Shown here one piece after another: positions 7,587-18,753 of a stretch of DNA of 64,000 nucleotides (position 1 is the stretch's first letter; the number at the start of each line of letters is the position of its first letter). Made by a program: the position numbers and the translations under genes. Under the pieces are notes generated by a model. The model did not search any database. It was not told the origin of the DNA and saw only the letters and a list, made by a program, of their open reading frames with translations. This DNA is from Methanohalophilus halophilus (lineage in GTDB: Archaea > Halobacteriota > Methanosarcinia > Methanosarcinales > Methanosarcinaceae), in NCBI RefSeq assembly GCF_001889405.1, contig NZ_CP017921.1:1254057-1318056 (forward strand), written 5' to 3'.

Positions 7587-8138
7587 ATGGGACTCGAAAC
7601 AGTAATCAAAGACATTATGGATGTTGCGCAGGCGAAAGTCTCTGAGATCGATGCAGAGGCAGATGCCGAAGCGTCCCGTATTCTAGAGGATGCAAAGCAA
7701 TCCGCCAAAGAAATCAAAGGAAAACGTCTTGCCAAAGCGGAAGATGAGATTCAGCGTATGCGAAGGCAGGAACTATCCAGTGCAAATCTCGAAGTCAAAA
7801 GGACAATGCTCAATGCACGCAAAGAAGTGCTTGAAAAAGCCTATAACCAGGCATTCAATGAGATTGCAGGCTTATCTGCGGATAAGCAGGAAACCTTTCT
7901 CAAGAACATCATAGAAAGCCATGAATCAAAAGGCAGCCGTATCTATTCTAACAAGGAATCAGAAGATATGGTGAAAAAACTGTCCTCGATTGAGTATGCA
8001 GGCAACATCGATTGTGTTGGAGGTGTTGTTATAGAGAATGAGGATGGAAGTATAAGGCTTGATTATACCTATGAAGGGATTCTTGACAGCGTATACGAGC
8101 AGAACCTGAAACAGACCTCAGATATCTTATTCGGGTGA
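7587..8138 (+). CDS. ahaE: A-type ATP synthase subunit E
   Basis: 183 residues. The N-terminal half is helical and charged (AQAKVSEIDAEADAEASRI) and would pair with subunit H in the peripheral stalk; the C-terminal half is the globular head (CVGGVVIENEDGSIRLDYT) that binds the top of the catalytic A3B3 ring. Length and the GGVVIENEDG signature are standard for the V/A-type E family. AAGGTGAG precedes the ATG. It follows the 55-base gap holding a stem-loop and precedes ahaC by seven bases. Confidence 0.95.
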   Translation: MGLETVIKDIMDVAQAKVSEIDAEADAEASRILEDAKQSAKEIKGKRLAKAEDEIQRMRRQELSSANLEVKRTMLNARKEVLEKAYNQAFNEIAGLSADKQETFLKNIIESHESKGSRIYSNKESEDMVKKLSSIEYAGNIDCVGGVVIENEDGSIRLDYTYEGILDSVYEQNLKQTSDILFG

Positions 8139-8145
8139 TATCAAG

Positions 8146-9219
8146 ATGAGGCTTTTCCAGAAACTCCGGAGAAAAGGTTCCTCTGCAGCAAGCAGTGGGA
8201 GCTCAAATTATGCTTATGTTACTGCACGTGTACGTGCAATGAAGAGCAATCTGCTTCCGAAAGAGACATATCCAAGACTTATAAATATGGATCTTGATGA
8301 AATTACACGTTTTATCGAAGAAACCCAATATAAGCAGGATGTGGATGAACTTGCGCGGAAATTTAAAGGAGTAGATCTCATCGAGCATGCATTGAACAGG
8401 AATCTTGCAGTCACATTCTCAAAGTTGATAGATATTTCCGAGGGTGAACTCAACTATCTCATTACGGAATATCTGAAAAATTATGACATCTGGGATATCA
8501 AAACTATTCTCAGAGGCAAGTATTACAATGCGCCTCTTGAAGAGATAAAGGATAATCTCGTTTCTGCAGGCCAATTCAAGTATAATTTCCTGTCAGAACT
8601 TGCTGAAAAAGAATCTTATGAGCATGTTATAGATGCACTCAGCAATACTGATTATTATCCAATTCTTAAGAATTATGACGGAACAAACCTTCCTGAAATT
8701 GAAAATCAACTTGACAAATTATATTACCAGAGGTTGTTCGATGCAATCGGTACACCTAAGTCAAGTGATCGTAAACTTTTCTCCAAGCTCATTCGTACTG
8801 AGATTGACATTAAGAACATTAAAACAATGTTCAGGATGAAGAAAGAAGGTGTCGAAGATGGTGAACTTGAAGATCTGGTTCTGGATGGTGGGCTCCGGCT
8901 TAGTCTGAAGGAAATAAACAAAATGGTTCCTTTGCCTTTTGCAGATTTTATAAATTCACTTGAAAAATACCCGTACTGGGAAGCTATGTCCGATCTGGTA
9001 AATCCTGATATGGAATCTCTTGTCGATCTGGAAACAAGCCTCACCAAGTACAGTATAAAGTCCGCTGCCAGTTTTTCACATGAATATCCCCTTTCAATCG
9101 TTCCGATCATGGATTATATGATCAGTAAAAAGAACGAAGTAAACAATCTGAGGATAATCATCAGAGGAAAGGCAGTTAACCTCGATGACGAGATAATCAG
9201 AAATCAATTGGTGATTTGA
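8146..9219 (+). CDS. ahaC: A-type ATP synthase subunit C (socket subunit)
   Basis: 357 residues, mainly helical, with the [19 protein letters not shown] start and internal repeats ([43 protein letters not shown]) typical of the V/A-type subunit C/d. It is the funnel-shaped socket joining the rotor shaft (D, F) to the c-ring. The first about 20 residues are polar and poorly conserved in type. The TGA at 9217-9219 overlaps the ahaF start by one base. Confidence 0.95.
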   Translation: MRLFQKLRRKGSSAASSGSSNYAYVTARVRAMKSNLLPKETYPRLINMDLDEITRFIEETQYKQDVDELARKFKGVDLIEHALNRNLAVTFSKLIDISEGELNYLITEYLKNYDIWDIKTILRGKYYNAPLEEIKDNLVSAGQFKYNFLSELAEKESYEHVIDALSNTDYYPILKNYDGTNLPEIENQLDKLYYQRLFDAIGTPKSSDRKLFSKLIRTEIDIKNIKTMFRMKKEGVEDGELEDLVLDGGLRLSLKEINKMVPLPFADFINSLEKYPYWEAMSDLVNPDMESLVDLETSLTKYSIKSAASFSHEYPLSIVPIMDYMISKKNEVNNLRIIIRGKAVNLDDEIIRNQLVI

Positions 9220-9521
9220 TGGATCTGGCAGTTGTAGGTGATGGTCAATTCGTAACCGGTTTCAGATTAGCCGGTGTGCAAAAAGTGTATGAAATCAATG
9301 ACGATAACAGCCTGGAGGAAAAGGTAAATGAAGTTCTCAACGATTCCTCCGTAGGTATCCTTGTAATGCACAATAATGATTTTGATAAACTACCGGAAAC
9401 CTTGAGAGACACTTTAAGTGAATCCGTCGAACCAACATTGGTAACACTTGGCGGAACCGGCCAAAGTTCCAACTTACGGGATAAAATAAAACAAGCGGTA
9501 GGTGTAGATTTGTGGAAATGA
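9219..9521 (+). CDS. ahaF: A-type ATP synthase subunit F
   Basis: 100 residues beginning [20 protein letters not shown], the conserved nucleotide-fold opening of the V/A-type subunit F, which binds subunit D in the central rotor. A TTG codon lies in frame just before, but the ATG at 9219 overlapping the ahaC stop by one base is the natural start. Its own end overlaps ahaA by ten bases. Confidence 0.95.
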   Translation: MDLAVVGDGQFVTGFRLAGVQKVYEINDDNSLEEKVNEVLNDSSVGILVMHNNDFDKLPETLRDTLSESVEPTLVTLGGTGQSSNLRDKIKQAVGVDLWK

Positions 9522-11248
9522 ATGGTGAAATTTATCGAGTGGCAGGACCTGTTGTCACAGTCACCGGTATCAAGCCGAAGATGTATGATGTGGTAAAAGT
9601 AGGTCATGAAGGACTGATGGGTGAAGTAATCCGTATAGAGGGTGAAAAAGCTACAGTTCAGGTATACGAAGACACATCCGGCATAAAACCGGGAGAACCT
9701 GTAGCAAATACGGGAATGCCTCTTTCAGTAGAACTGGGTCCAGGCCTCCTGGAAAGTATTTATGATGGTATACAGAGACCTCTGGAAGTCCTCCAGCAAA
9801 AGATGGGAGACTTCATTGAAAGAGGAGTAACAGCAAACGGTCTTACCAGAGAGAAAAAATGGGAATTTACCCCTACAGTATCCAAAGGAGACAGTGTCAA
9901 AGGTGGAGATATTATCGGTGTTGTCCAGGAAACACCCAATCTCGAACACAAGATAATGGTCCCTCCAAGAAAGTCAGGAACTGTAGAAGATATCAAAAGT
10001 GGTAAATTCATAGTCGATGAAACCGTTTGTGTACTTTCTGACGGCTCTGAACTATCCCTTATGCAGAAATGGCCTGTAAGAGATCCCAGGCCAGTGGGCA
10101 AGAAACTCTCGCCAACAAAACCTCTTGTAACAGGACAGAGAATCCTTGATGGAATGTTCCCTGTGGCAAAAGGTGGTACAGCAGCGATCCCCGGCCCTTT
10201 CGGGTCAGGAAAAACTGTTACCCAGCAGCAACTTGCAAAGTGGAGTGACACTGATATTGTGGTTTACATCGGATGTGGCGAACGTGGAAATGAAATGGCC
10301 GATGTACTGAATGAATTCCCGGAACTGGAAGACCCAAAGACCGGAAGGCCACTGATGGAACGTACAGTTCTTATCGCAAACACATCCAATATGCCTGTGG
10401 CTGCTCGTGAAGCATCTGTTTATACAGGAATTACCATTGCGGAGTACTACCGTGACATGGGTTATGATGTATCGCTCATGGCAGACTCAACCTCCAGATG
10501 GGCAGAAGCAATGAGGGAAATTTCCTCCAGGCTTGAAGAGATGCCCGGTGAAGAGGGATATCCAGCATATCTGTCCGCCAGGCTTTCTGAATTCTATGAA
10601 CGTGCAGGAGCAGTCCATTCCCTGGCAGGCCTTGATGGTTCCATTACTGTCATCGGTGCAGTTTCACCTCCTGGTGGTGACTTCTCCGAACCTGTTACAC
10701 AGAATACCCTGCGTATCGTAAAGGTATTCTGGGCACTGGATGCAAAACTGTCCCAGAAGAGACACTTCCCCGCAATTAACTGGCTTACCAGTTACAGTCT
10801 TTACAATGACAGGCTCGCAGGCTGGTTTACAGAAAATGTCGGAAGCGACTGGAATGAACTAAGGGATAATGCAATGGATATTCTTCAGGAAGAAGCCGAA
10901 CTTCAGGAAATCGTGCAACTCGTAGGTTCAGATGCACTCCCTGAGGACCAGCAACTAACCCTTGAAATTGCCAGGATGCTTCGTGAATACTTCCTGCAGC
11001 AGAACGCTTTCCATCCCGTGGACACATTCTGTCCCTTTGATAGGCAGTACAAACTTCTGAAATCTGTATCCCGGTTTGGCGAAAAGGCAACCGATAAAAT
11101 GGAAAATGGTGTCCCCATCAACAAGATCATGGAAATGGAGTCCAAGGATGAACTTGCCAAGGTCAAATATGAAGAAGACTTTGATGCAGCCCTTGAAACA
11201 ATCATGACAAAGATGGATGAAGAGTTCACACAGCTTGGAGGCAACTGA
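9512..11248 (+). CDS. ahaA: A-type ATP synthase catalytic subunit A
   Basis: 578 residues. The Walker A loop GPFGSGKT lies at about 229-236, in the form typical of catalytic A subunits, followed by [37 protein letters not shown] and the bulge region of about 90 residues absent from F-type beta. It hydrolyses or makes ATP at the A/B interface. The start is the GTG at 9512 ([12 protein letters not shown]), which agrees with the usual N-terminus of the family; an ATG two codons later is possible. It overlaps ahaF by ten bases. Confidence 0.97.
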   Translation: MEMNGEIYRVAGPVVTVTGIKPKMYDVVKVGHEGLMGEVIRIEGEKATVQVYEDTSGIKPGEPVANTGMPLSVELGPGLLESIYDGIQRPLEVLQQKMGDFIERGVTANGLTREKKWEFTPTVSKGDSVKGGDIIGVVQETPNLEHKIMVPPRKSGTVEDIKSGKFIVDETVCVLSDGSELSLMQKWPVRDPRPVGKKLSPTKPLVTGQRILDGMFPVAKGGTAAIPGPFGSGKTVTQQQLAKWSDTDIVVYIGCGERGNEMADVLNEFPELEDPKTGRPLMERTVLIANTSNMPVAAREASVYTGITIAEYYRDMGYDVSLMADSTSRWAEAMREISSRLEEMPGEEGYPAYLSARLSEFYERAGAVHSLAGLDGSITVIGAVSPPGGDFSEPVTQNTLRIVKVFWALDAKLSQKRHFPAINWLTSYSLYNDRLAGWFTENVGSDWNELRDNAMDILQEEAELQEIVQLVGSDALPEDQQLTLEIARMLREYFLQQNAFHPVDTFCPFDRQYKLLKSVSRFGEKATDKMENGVPINKIMEMESKDELAKVKYEEDFDAALETIMTKMDEEFTQLGGN

Positions 11249-11250
11249 AA

Positions 11251-12633
11251 ATGACCAAAGAATACAAAACCATTGTAGATATTGCAGGACCACTCATCTT
11301 CCTTGAAAAAACAGAGCCTGTAGGATATGGGGAACTTGTTCAGATTAATCTCCCTGATGGGACTACCAAGAGAGGTCAAGTCCTTGATACCTCCGCAGAT
11401 ATGGTTGTTGTACAGGTTTTCGAAGGAACTCAGGGTCTGAATAATGAATCCGGTGTAGTATTCAGTGGAGAAACCATCAAACTTCCTGTTGCAAAAGACC
11501 TTCTCGGTCGTATCCTTTCCGGTTCTGGAGAACCCCTTGACGGTGGTCCAAGAATCATCCCCGAAAAAAGGGTAGATGTGAATGGGGCTTCAATGAATCC
11601 CTATTCCAGGAGACCGCCTGAAGAATTCATCCAGACAGGAATATCAACTATTGATGGTACTAACACTCTTGTAAGAGGACAGAAACTTCCTATCTTCTCC
11701 GGATCAGGTCTGCCACACAATGAGATTGCTCTTCAGATTGCAAGACAGGCAAAAGTTCCAGGATCAGAGGAAGAGTTTGCGGTGGTATTTGCTGCAATGG
11801 GTATCACCAATGAGGAAGCCCAGTCATTCATGGAAGACTTTGAGAAGACAGGTGCTCTTGAAAGAGCGACAGTTTTCCTCAATCTTGCAGATGACCCTGC
11901 AGTCGAGCGTATTATTACCCCGAGGATGGCACTGACAGCAGCAGAGTATCTTGCATATGAACATGATATGCATGTACTTGTAATCCTGACAGATATCACA
12001 AATTACTGTGAAGCTCTCCGTCAGATGGGTGCAGCCCGTGAAGAAGTGCCCGGTAGACGTGGATATCCCGGTTACATGTACACTGACCTTGCATCCCTCT
12101 ATGAACGTGCAGGTGTAATCAAAGGTAACAAGGGATCTGTAACCCAGTTTTCCATCCTGACTATGCCTGGTGACGATATTACCCACCCAATCCCTGATCT
12201 TTCCGGTTATATCACTGAAGGGCAGATTGTAGTATCCCGTGAACTTCACAGGAAGGGTATCTACCCACCTATTAATGTGCTACCATCCCTTTCTCGTCTG
12301 ATGAACTCCGGTATCGGAGATGGTAAGACAAGAGATGATCATAAAGCAGTATCCGACCAGTTGTATGCCGGATATGCTGAAGGACGTGACCTTCGTGGAC
12401 TGGTTGCAATTGTCGGTAAAGAATCCCTTTCCGAAAGAGACCAGAGAATCCTGGAATTTGCCGATCTTTTCGAAGACCGTTTTGTAAGACAGGCAAAAGA
12501 TGAAGACAGGAACATCGAAGATACTCTGTCCACAGCATGGGAAATCCTTTCCGAGCTTCCGGAAGCACAGCTCACCAGGATAGACAATAAGTATATCGAT
12601 AAATATCACCCTGCACATCAAAATGCAGAGTGA
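11251..12633 (+). CDS. ahaB: A-type ATP synthase regulatory subunit B
   Basis: 460 residues. It has the degenerate P-loop of non-catalytic B subunits ([10 protein letters not shown] in place of GxxxxGKT), then [32 protein letters not shown] and [14 protein letters not shown]. It alternates with AhaA in the A3B3 ring. Two bases separate it from ahaA, and AAATGACC carries the start. Confidence 0.97.
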   Translation: MTKEYKTIVDIAGPLIFLEKTEPVGYGELVQINLPDGTTKRGQVLDTSADMVVVQVFEGTQGLNNESGVVFSGETIKLPVAKDLLGRILSGSGEPLDGGPRIIPEKRVDVNGASMNPYSRRPPEEFIQTGISTIDGTNTLVRGQKLPIFSGSGLPHNEIALQIARQAKVPGSEEEFAVVFAAMGITNEEAQSFMEDFEKTGALERATVFLNLADDPAVERIITPRMALTAAEYLAYEHDMHVLVILTDITNYCEALRQMGAAREEVPGRRGYPGYMYTDLASLYERAGVIKGNKGSVTQFSILTMPGDDITHPIPDLSGYITEGQIVVSRELHRKGIYPPINVLPSLSRLMNSGIGDGKTRDDHKAVSDQLYAGYAEGRDLRGLVAIVGKESLSERDQRILEFADLFEDRFVRQAKDEDRNIEDTLSTAWEILSELPEAQLTRIDNKYIDKYHPAHQNAE

Positions 12634-12650
12634 ACAAAGAGTGATCCACT

Positions 12651-13268
12651 ATGGGTACAAAGGATGTTAAACCAACTCGTTCCGAACTCATTGAACTGAA
12701 GAAAAAGATAAAACTGTCCCAGAGCGGCCACAAGCTGCTTAAAATGAAACGGGATGGTCTTATCCTGGAATTCTTTGAGATTTTGAACAAGGCCAAGGGT
12801 GTAAGGAACGAACTGGATGACGCCTATAACAATGCCACTGAAAAAATAGGGATCGCTGAGGCAGTCGAGGGCAGAATGGTAATAAAATCCACTGCTCTTG
12901 CTCTCAAAGATGGACCAGAAATAAGTCTTGAAAGCCACAACATTATGGGTGTGGTGGTCCCTAAGATCGAAGCATCCAGTGTGCATAAACCCATCAACAA
13001 AAGGGGATACGGTATTCTCGGGACAAGCTCCTACATCGATGAAGCTGTCGATTCATATGAGATCCTTGTTGACAAGATTATTCTTGCAGCAGAGATTGAG
13101 ACCACTATGAAAAGGTTACTTGAAGACATCGAGAAAACAAAAAGACGTGTTAATGCCCTTGAATTCAAGGTAATTCCCGAAATGCAGGAAGCAATGGACT
13201 TCATCCGTTTCCGGCTGGATGAGATGGAACGTGAAAATACCTTCCGCTTAAAGAGGATTAAGGCATAA
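12651..13268 (+). CDS. ahaD: A-type ATP synthase subunit D (central shaft)
   Basis: 205 residues: two long helices flank a short globular middle. The opening (VKPTRSELIELKKKIKLSQS, HKLLKMKRDGLI) and C-terminal RVNALEFKVIPEM are signatures of the V/A-type D shaft, the functional equivalent of F-type gamma. The TAA at 13266-13268 shares one base with the ahaG start. Confidence 0.97.
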   Translation: MGTKDVKPTRSELIELKKKIKLSQSGHKLLKMKRDGLILEFFEILNKAKGVRNELDDAYNNATEKIGIAEAVEGRMVIKSTALALKDGPEISLESHNIMGVVVPKIEASSVHKPINKRGYGILGTSSYIDEAVDSYEILVDKIILAAEIETTMKRLLEDIEKTKRRVNALEFKVIPEMQEAMDFIRFRLDEMERENTFRLKRIKA

Positions 13269-13441
13269 TGCCTAACGCAGCACCTGATCGGCCAGGACTG
13301 GCCGACAGGCTTTTTTTAAAATTCACACAACCCCACAACCTTGCGCGTATTCTGCGCTGGGCATGGTTAATATCCCTTGTGATGCTGGTATTTGGGTATC
13401 TTATCATTTATTTCAGGGTTTCAGAGTACTTGAATATCTGA
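13268..13441 (+). CDS. ahaG: AhaG, small membrane protein of the ATP synthase operon
   Basis: 57 codons, ATG at 13268 overlapping the ahaD stop by one base, TGA at 13439-13441. The product begins MPNAAPDRPGLADRLFLKF and has one membrane helix (about 30-49, AWLISLVMLVFGYLIIYF). Methanosarcina operons end with a similar short gene, ahaG, whose role is not settled; assembly or peripheral association with the Ao part has been considered. The tight overlap, operon position and membrane helix support this identity. Confidence 0.8.
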   Translation: MPNAAPDRPGLADRLFLKFTQPHNLARILRWAWLISLVMLVFGYLIIYFRVSEYLNI

Positions 13442-13676
13442 TTGTATAATTGATTGGAACCAGTCAGTAAAGTATATATATCTTCTTCCACTATATATGA
13501 ACCGATAAATAAACAACATGCGGTTCTACTAGTTGTGATATTTTGCTCAACAAAGGTGATATACCTATTTAATTTCATTTTGCCTGCATTATTTTTTAGC
13601 TGTGCGTATATTTTTATGCAACTTTTGCAGGCAAATTCATTCAATAAGCAATATAAATTTAAAATGTGGTACATTT

Positions 13677-14990
13677 ATGACACAGCACACACAAGCACAA
13701 AAAGAAATAGCTAAAAAAATCGATTCTGATACTGTTATTGCCAACTGGAAGGACTGGAGATGGCAACTCAAGCATTCCATCGGGGATATTGATACATTTG
13801 AGACTTTACTCGGCATCAAATTCAAAGCCGGGGAAAAAGATGAACTCAAACAAACCCTGGAAAAATTCCCATTATCCATAACTCCCTACTACCTGTCCCT
13901 CATAGATGCCGATGATTTCAGGAATGATCCCATATTCCTGCAGGCCTTCCCTTCACCAAAGGAGCTGGACATCGATGAAGATGATCTTGAAGACCCTCTT
14001 TCCGAGGATGAGGACAGTCCTGTTGAGGGAATCACACACAGGTATCCGGACAGGGTACTGTTCCATATAAGTAACACCTGTTCGATGTACTGCAGGCATT
14101 GCACACGCAAGAGAAAGGTGGGAGATGTGGATTCCATTCCTACCAGGGATGCAGTCTCTGAAGGACTGGAATACATAAGGAACACCCCCCATGTACGGGA
14201 TGTCCTGCTTTCAGGTGGAGATCCTTTTATGCTGCCTGATGCTTATCTGGACTGGATTCTGACAAAACTGAGGGAAATCCCCCATGTTGAGATTATTCGT
14301 ATCGGTACAAGGATGCCTGTGGTGCTTCCTTACAGGGTAACTGATAATCTTGTAGAAATACTCAAAAAGCATCATCCTCTCTGGATCAATACCCACTTCA
14401 ACCATCCACGTGAAGTAACAGCATCTTCCAGAGAAGCCCTGCGCAAACTTGCAGATGCAGGAATCCCCCTCGGAAACCAGACAGTGTTGCTTTCAGGAGT
14501 TAATGACTGTCACAGGATTATGAAAAGGCTTGTACAGAAACTTGTACAAAACCGTGTACGTCCTTATTACCTTTACCAGTGCGACCTTTCGGAAGGCCTG
14601 TCCCATTTCCGCACTCCTGTAGGGAAGGGTATAGAGATAATGGAACACCTCATCGGTCACACAAGCGGTTTTGCAGTTCCTACCTATGTTATCGATGCTC
14701 CCCACGGAGGAGGTAAGATACCTGTCATGCCTTCCTATCTTATATCCTGGTCCACCAACAGGGTGATTTTGCGTAACTATGAGGGTGTGATCACCTCTTA
14801 TAAAGAACCGGATTCCTATGAGCCGATATACTGTGATCGTAAATGTGAAGATTGTAAACTCCAGCTCAAACTTGATGATGCAGCTGAATATAAATCTACA
14901 GGTATTGCAAAATTGCTTGCCGATTATGATGAAGTTGTAAGTCTTGTACCGGAAGATACCGAAAGAATGGAGAGAAGGGACGTTGAGTGA
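13677..14990 (+). CDS. ablA: Lysine 2,3-aminomutase AblA
   Basis: 437 residues from the ATG at 13677 ([14 protein letters not shown]); an ATG 25 codons earlier gives an implausible hydrophobic leader. It has the radical SAM motif CSMYCRHC (about residues 133-140), [14 protein letters not shown], and the PLP-lysine region [15 protein letters not shown]. The enzyme converts L-alpha-lysine to L-beta-lysine using SAM, a 4Fe-4S cluster and PLP. Together with ablB it makes N-epsilon-acetyl-beta-lysine, a compatible solute of salt-stressed methanogens. A TATA-like ATATAAAT at 13651-13658 lies only about 20 bases before the ATG, hinting at a leaderless mRNA; there is no Shine-Dalgarno sequence. The 235-base upstream gap is AT-rich with no other clear element. 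Confidence 0.93.
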   Translation: MTQHTQAQKEIAKKIDSDTVIANWKDWRWQLKHSIGDIDTFETLLGIKFKAGEKDELKQTLEKFPLSITPYYLSLIDADDFRNDPIFLQAFPSPKELDIDEDDLEDPLSEDEDSPVEGITHRYPDRVLFHISNTCSMYCRHCTRKRKVGDVDSIPTRDAVSEGLEYIRNTPHVRDVLLSGGDPFMLPDAYLDWILTKLREIPHVEIIRIGTRMPVVLPYRVTDNLVEILKKHHPLWINTHFNHPREVTASSREALRKLADAGIPLGNQTVLLSGVNDCHRIMKRLVQKLVQNRVRPYYLYQCDLSEGLSHFRTPVGKGIEIMEHLIGHTSGFAVPTYVIDAPHGGGKIPVMPSYLISWSTNRVILRNYEGVITSYKEPDSYEPIYCDRKCEDCKLQLKLDDAAEYKSTGIAKLLADYDEVVSLVPEDTERMERRDVE

Positions 14991-15813
14991 TATAATCGAA
15001 AAAATAGGCAACTCCCTGATCCAGCACGGTACGTACAACAATCGTATTTACCTTATGAAACTGGATACTGGCGATTTGCCGGATATTATACCTGAAATGG
15101 ATCAGTTGGCAGAAAAGCATGGCTATAGCAAGATATTTGCAAAAGTCCCTGCAGATTCCAGAGCTGCCTTTGATGCAAAGGGCTATGTAAAGGAGGCGGG
15201 TGTTCCCGGTTATTATTCCGGCAAGAAAGATGCCCTGTTCATGTGTAAATATTTCTCAGAGCACAGACAGGAAGACACACAGGCCGAGGATGACCGGATC
15301 ATCTCCACTGCCAGAGGTAAGGCAGGAGACATAATGAAACCTGAATTGCCCGAAAGTTTCCTTATACGGATATGTACGGAAGCGGATGTGCCTGCAATGG
15401 CAGAAATCTACGCCAAAGTGTTCCCTACATATCCTTTTCCTATCCAGGACCCGGCCTACCTGAAAGAGACCATGGAAGATAATGTTGTATATTTCGCAGT
15501 TGAAAATGAAGGTGACATAGTTGCTCTTTCCTCTTCAGAGATTGATTTTGAAAACTGGAATGCGGAAATGACCGACTTTGCTACACTTCCTCAGTTCAGG
15601 GGAATGGGTCTGTCCACTTACCTCCTCTCAAAAATGGAAACAGAAATGAATAAGAAAGGGATCCTTACCCTTTATACCATTGCCCGGGCCGCATCCTATG
15701 GTATGAATACTGTTTTTGCAAGGCTTGGGTATGAATTTACCGGAAAACTTGTTCAAAATACCAATATCTCTGGCAATCTTGAGAATATGAATGTATGGTA
15801 CAAGCGCCTTTGA
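14983..15813 (+). CDS. ablB: Beta-lysine N6-acetyltransferase AblB
   Basis: About 276 residues. The C-terminal half is a GNAT acetyltransferase domain ([39 protein letters not shown] as the acetyl-CoA pyrophosphate loop; [18 protein letters not shown]). It acetylates the epsilon-amino group of beta-lysine to give the osmolyte. The start is unclear: I chose the TTG at 14983 ([20 protein letters not shown]) because the family normally opens with DxIxKIG, overlapping ablA by eight bases; another TTG at 14944 would add 13 residues. The ablA-ablB pair is the standard operon and indicates adaptation to salt. Confidence 0.9.
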   Translation: MSDIIEKIGNSLIQHGTYNNRIYLMKLDTGDLPDIIPEMDQLAEKHGYSKIFAKVPADSRAAFDAKGYVKEAGVPGYYSGKKDALFMCKYFSEHRQEDTQAEDDRIISTARGKAGDIMKPELPESFLIRICTEADVPAMAEIYAKVFPTYPFPIQDPAYLKETMEDNVVYFAVENEGDIVALSSSEIDFENWNAEMTDFATLPQFRGMGLSTYLLSKMETEMNKKGILTLYTIARAASYGMNTVFARLGYEFTGKLVQNTNISGNLENMNVWYKRL

Positions 15814-15877
15814 GTAACTCTTAAATAAACATTCTCCATATAATTATTGTTTACCAAAAAGGGAAAGATGATATTTT

Positions 15878-17218
15878 ATGGAAGGCAGAGACAATCCAGG
15901 GAATTACAAACAAGCAAGTATGGATAATGAAACTGTATTTCCCTGGGATGATGGGCCCCACCATTTGGAAAAAACACAACCTGATGAAAGTTATATTACT
16001 GAAAGTCCTGCGGGTTTTGTCCAAAAGTTGACATCAATTATAGGTCGATTGACCCGCCGCAGGGATTTCTTCCAGAAGATGGATAATATTAAGGAAGGAA
16101 ATCAAAGATCCAAAACAAAAGATCCTGGAAAAAAATTCTCCCCTGCAGAGTTACAGGTTTCAGATGATTTTGACAATGAAGATTTTTTCGATAATACAGA
16201 AACCTACGGGAAAAATCAGGAATCATCCCAGTCGTACGCTGAAGAAGTGATATCTCTTCAATCCAATACGGAAATTGCAAAAATAAATACTCAGATAGAG
16301 AACATCTATCAGGCCATGCAGAGTCTTGAGAGTGAACAAAATACATTATCTTCAGAAAAAAAGCAAGTTCAGGAAACTTTTGCCTCACAGCTTGATTATA
16401 ACGGCTCCAAAATAAACGATCTTCAGGACAAGATCGACACTATTGAATTAAATGTTCAGTCCCTGCAGGAAGAAAGAAATGAAATTCGTGATTCACTGCA
16501 GGCTATAGAACAAAATATGCAAACAATTAATTCTTCACATACCAACCTTCAGCAATTACTGGAAGAAAACAGGGAAGTTGCTCAATCAAGCATGGAATAT
16601 TCCAACAAAATTGTCCAGGTTTTTGCGGATGACCTCGATGAACTCAAGATTTGCGGCCAAAAAAATGAAAACAGGATGGATACAATTACAGATACCCTTT
16701 CCCTTCTTATGGAAGACATATCACTTGTGAACAGTCTGAATCAGGAAGAAGGCAGTAAGGTTGAAGAGTATCGGAAGGAAAGTATGCAGGTAATCGAGGA
16801 AATGAAAGATTTTGTTGATGAAGAACTCAAAAAATCAGGTTCTTCCGGTTACCATACTGGCAACAATGGTGTGATGATAAATAATATTGCCAAGAATTCT
16901 ACTAACATAAAACTCTGTATGGAATGGCTTGAATATCTCATGGAACTTGTTGGAAGGAACAATTTACAGGAAATCCTGGCTTATTACGAAGAACTTGGAT
17001 GGATAAGTGAGGATGTACGCCTGGATCTTTTGAGGTATGCTGAAGGAATTGATTTCTATATCGAAAAAACTGATTGGAAAATATCTCCCGATGATCATGT
17101 ACGATCCATCTGGTTTATGGAAAAACTGGCAGGACGTGAAATAGACAGGAATAAACTTTCTGTTGTGGAAAAAGACATAAAGAAAGTCAAGAACGGCACA
17201 GAAATATACGGGTTATAA
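15878..17218 (+). CDS. Coiled-coil protein with ArlC/D/E (FlaD/E)-like C-terminus
   Basis: 446 residues. The first about 100 are polar and probably disordered, about 130-330 form a long Gln/Glu-rich coiled coil, and the last about 110 (NNIAKNSTNIKLCMEWLEYL... LAYYEELGWISEDVRLDLLRY) match the conserved domain of archaellum accessory proteins FlaD/FlaE, which belong to the cytoplasmic ring linking the archaellum motor to chemotaxis. No archaellin, ArlH/I/J or CheF gene lies in the window, and five pilin-like genes follow immediately. It may be an archaellum ring protein next to an unrelated pilin set, or a cytoplasmic platform protein for that pilus. The family match is clear; the function in this context is inference. 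Confidence 0.75.
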   Translation: MEGRDNPGNYKQASMDNETVFPWDDGPHHLEKTQPDESYITESPAGFVQKLTSIIGRLTRRRDFFQKMDNIKEGNQRSKTKDPGKKFSPAELQVSDDFDNEDFFDNTETYGKNQESSQSYAEEVISLQSNTEIAKINTQIENIYQAMQSLESEQNTLSSEKKQVQETFASQLDYNGSKINDLQDKIDTIELNVQSLQEERNEIRDSLQAIEQNMQTINSSHTNLQQLLEENREVAQSSMEYSNKIVQVFADDLDELKICGQKNENRMDTITDTLSLLMEDISLVNSLNQEEGSKVEEYRKESMQVIEEMKDFVDEELKKSGSSGYHTGNNGVMINNIAKNSTNIKLCMEWLEYLMELVGRNNLQEILAYYEELGWISEDVRLDLLRYAEGIDFYIEKTDWKISPDDHVRSIWFMEKLAGREIDRNKLSVVEKDIKKVKNGTEIYGL

Positions 17219-17251
17219 TAATAGTTATATTTTATAAAATACTAATGTATA

Positions 17252-18238
17252 ATGATTAGTAGTATGAAAGATGAATCTGGACAGATAGCAATTGATTTTT
17301 TAGCGGGACTAGCACTCTTCCTGATAGCACTTACTTTCACTGTACAGTTTGTACCCGGCCTATTTTCAACTATATCTTCCAGTGATGAAGATTTAAGTAT
17401 AATTTCGTACAGAACTGCCACTATCCTTTCAGAGGACCCCGGCTGGTGGGATGAGAAATCCGGAGTTCCAAATAGTACTGGTACTGATTGGGAAGATCAT
17501 ACAGATCATGTGTTCAGATTGGGGTTTGCAGAAGATTCCAGTCATCAATCCAGAACAACAAACAAACCAAATATTTTGAACTATTCAAAAATAGAAAGTA
17601 CAAAAGGTCTTAATGAAGATGAAATCATCACAATGCTAGGGCTTTTTGATAATATAAATGGAGCAAGAATTGAATATGAATATAATATTTCGATTCTCCA
17701 GAACGGCATACCTGTTCGTATAGGTAACCAAACGGCAACATTTGGCACTCAATCCCCTAGCAGAGATAATGTATTCCAGACCAAAAGACTGGTTCTTGTG
17801 GAAAAAGGAGAAATTGCAAATTTTAGTGCAGATGATTTAAAGGCATTCAGTTCCAATGACGATATGGCTATACTAAATATCACAGGTACGATTGAAAAGA
17901 ATATTATAGTCCAGATTTCAGGTTTCAATGTGACAAACAACACATCTTATATGAATTCGAAATTAAATGGGGATTTACTTATACAAGATTCACAAAATTA
18001 CAGTGCCTATATAAAAAAGGACGGTAGCAATGACTTTAGGCCCTATACAGACCCCATTAATCCCAACGACACACTTAAACTTGTATATTATCAGGATATT
18101 TTCAATGAAACTCACAACCAGTTGGGAATCAATTTTTCGGAGATGAATATTGCACCGGGTCCTCCATATATAGAATATGCAGATTATGCCAAACAACATT
18201 ATGAAAAGGCTGAATTGGTTGTGAAAGTATGGAGATGA
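17252..18238 (+). CDS. Type IV pilin-like membrane protein (DUF7287-like)
   Basis: 328 residues. A short charged N-terminus is followed by DESGQIAIDFLAGLALFLI and a continuous hydrophobic helix, the layout of a class III signal peptide or pilin stem, then an extracellular domain with many potential N-glycosylation sites (NxS/T). First of five consecutive small proteins with the same plan; overlap with the next gene is ten bases. The start may be the ATG at 17252 or 17264. The family is known from haloarchaea and Methanosarcinales beside archaellum or pilus genes; it is probably a minor pilin or assembly component. Confidence 0.65.
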   Translation: MISSMKDESGQIAIDFLAGLALFLIALTFTVQFVPGLFSTISSSDEDLSIISYRTATILSEDPGWWDEKSGVPNSTGTDWEDHTDHVFRLGFAEDSSHQSRTTNKPNILNYSKIESTKGLNEDEIITMLGLFDNINGARIEYEYNISILQNGIPVRIGNQTATFGTQSPSRDNVFQTKRLVLVEKGEIANFSADDLKAFSSNDDMAILNITGTIEKNIIVQISGFNVTNNTSYMNSKLNGDLLIQDSQNYSAYIKKDGSNDFRPYTDPINPNDTLKLVYYQDIFNETHNQLGINFSEMNIAPGPPYIEYADYAKQHYEKAELVVKVWR

Positions 18239-18753
18239 ATGATAAAGCCCAGCTCCAGACTATAGAGGGTCTTGCTGCCGCATTACTGATAACATTAACC
18301 ATAATGACGGTGACACAGAACTCTGTACTTGTTACTCCACAATCTGAAATGCAAACAGAAGTGCAACTTCAGCAAATAGCAAATGATGCATTAAATATTG
18401 TTGATAGTGCCCCAGAAGGTACTTTCCAGACAAATCTTACAGAATCAGTTGCCGGGTTGAATCTAAGTCAAAATGCGAATTTCAACCAACCTATTACTGA
18501 AGAACTCGACTTGTTATTGAGTGGAAAAATCATTCCGGATACTGTGTACAACGTTGATATTGCATACGTTGAAGGAAATAACCTGAAAACAAAAAACGTC
18601 ATAATGAATGGTGTGCCTACGGAAAATGCAGTTGTGGGAAGAAGACTTGTGACACTTGATAACAGTACCGTTACGGCAGCTGGAGGGAGCTGGAATATAA
18701 ACGAATCCAGTATACGTGTTGTAGAAGTGAGGTTGATATTATGGAAGGTTTGA
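18229..18753 (+). CDS. Type IV pilin-like membrane protein (DUF7288-like)
   Basis: 174 residues: MEMNDKAQLQTIEGLAAALL runs into one membrane helix, then a secreted beta-rich domain. The AQxxTIEGLxAALLI opening resembles the haloarchaeal DUF7288 family. The gene overlaps the previous one by ten bases and the next by thirteen, so all five are translationally coupled. Probable minor pilin; no catalytic motif seen. Confidence 0.65.
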   Translation: MEMNDKAQLQTIEGLAAALLITLTIMTVTQNSVLVTPQSEMQTEVQLQQIANDALNIVDSAPEGTFQTNLTESVAGLNLSQNANFNQPITEELDLLLSGKIIPDTVYNVDIAYVEGNNLKTKNVIMNGVPTENAVVGRRLVTLDNSTVTAAGGSWNINESSIRVVEVRLILWKV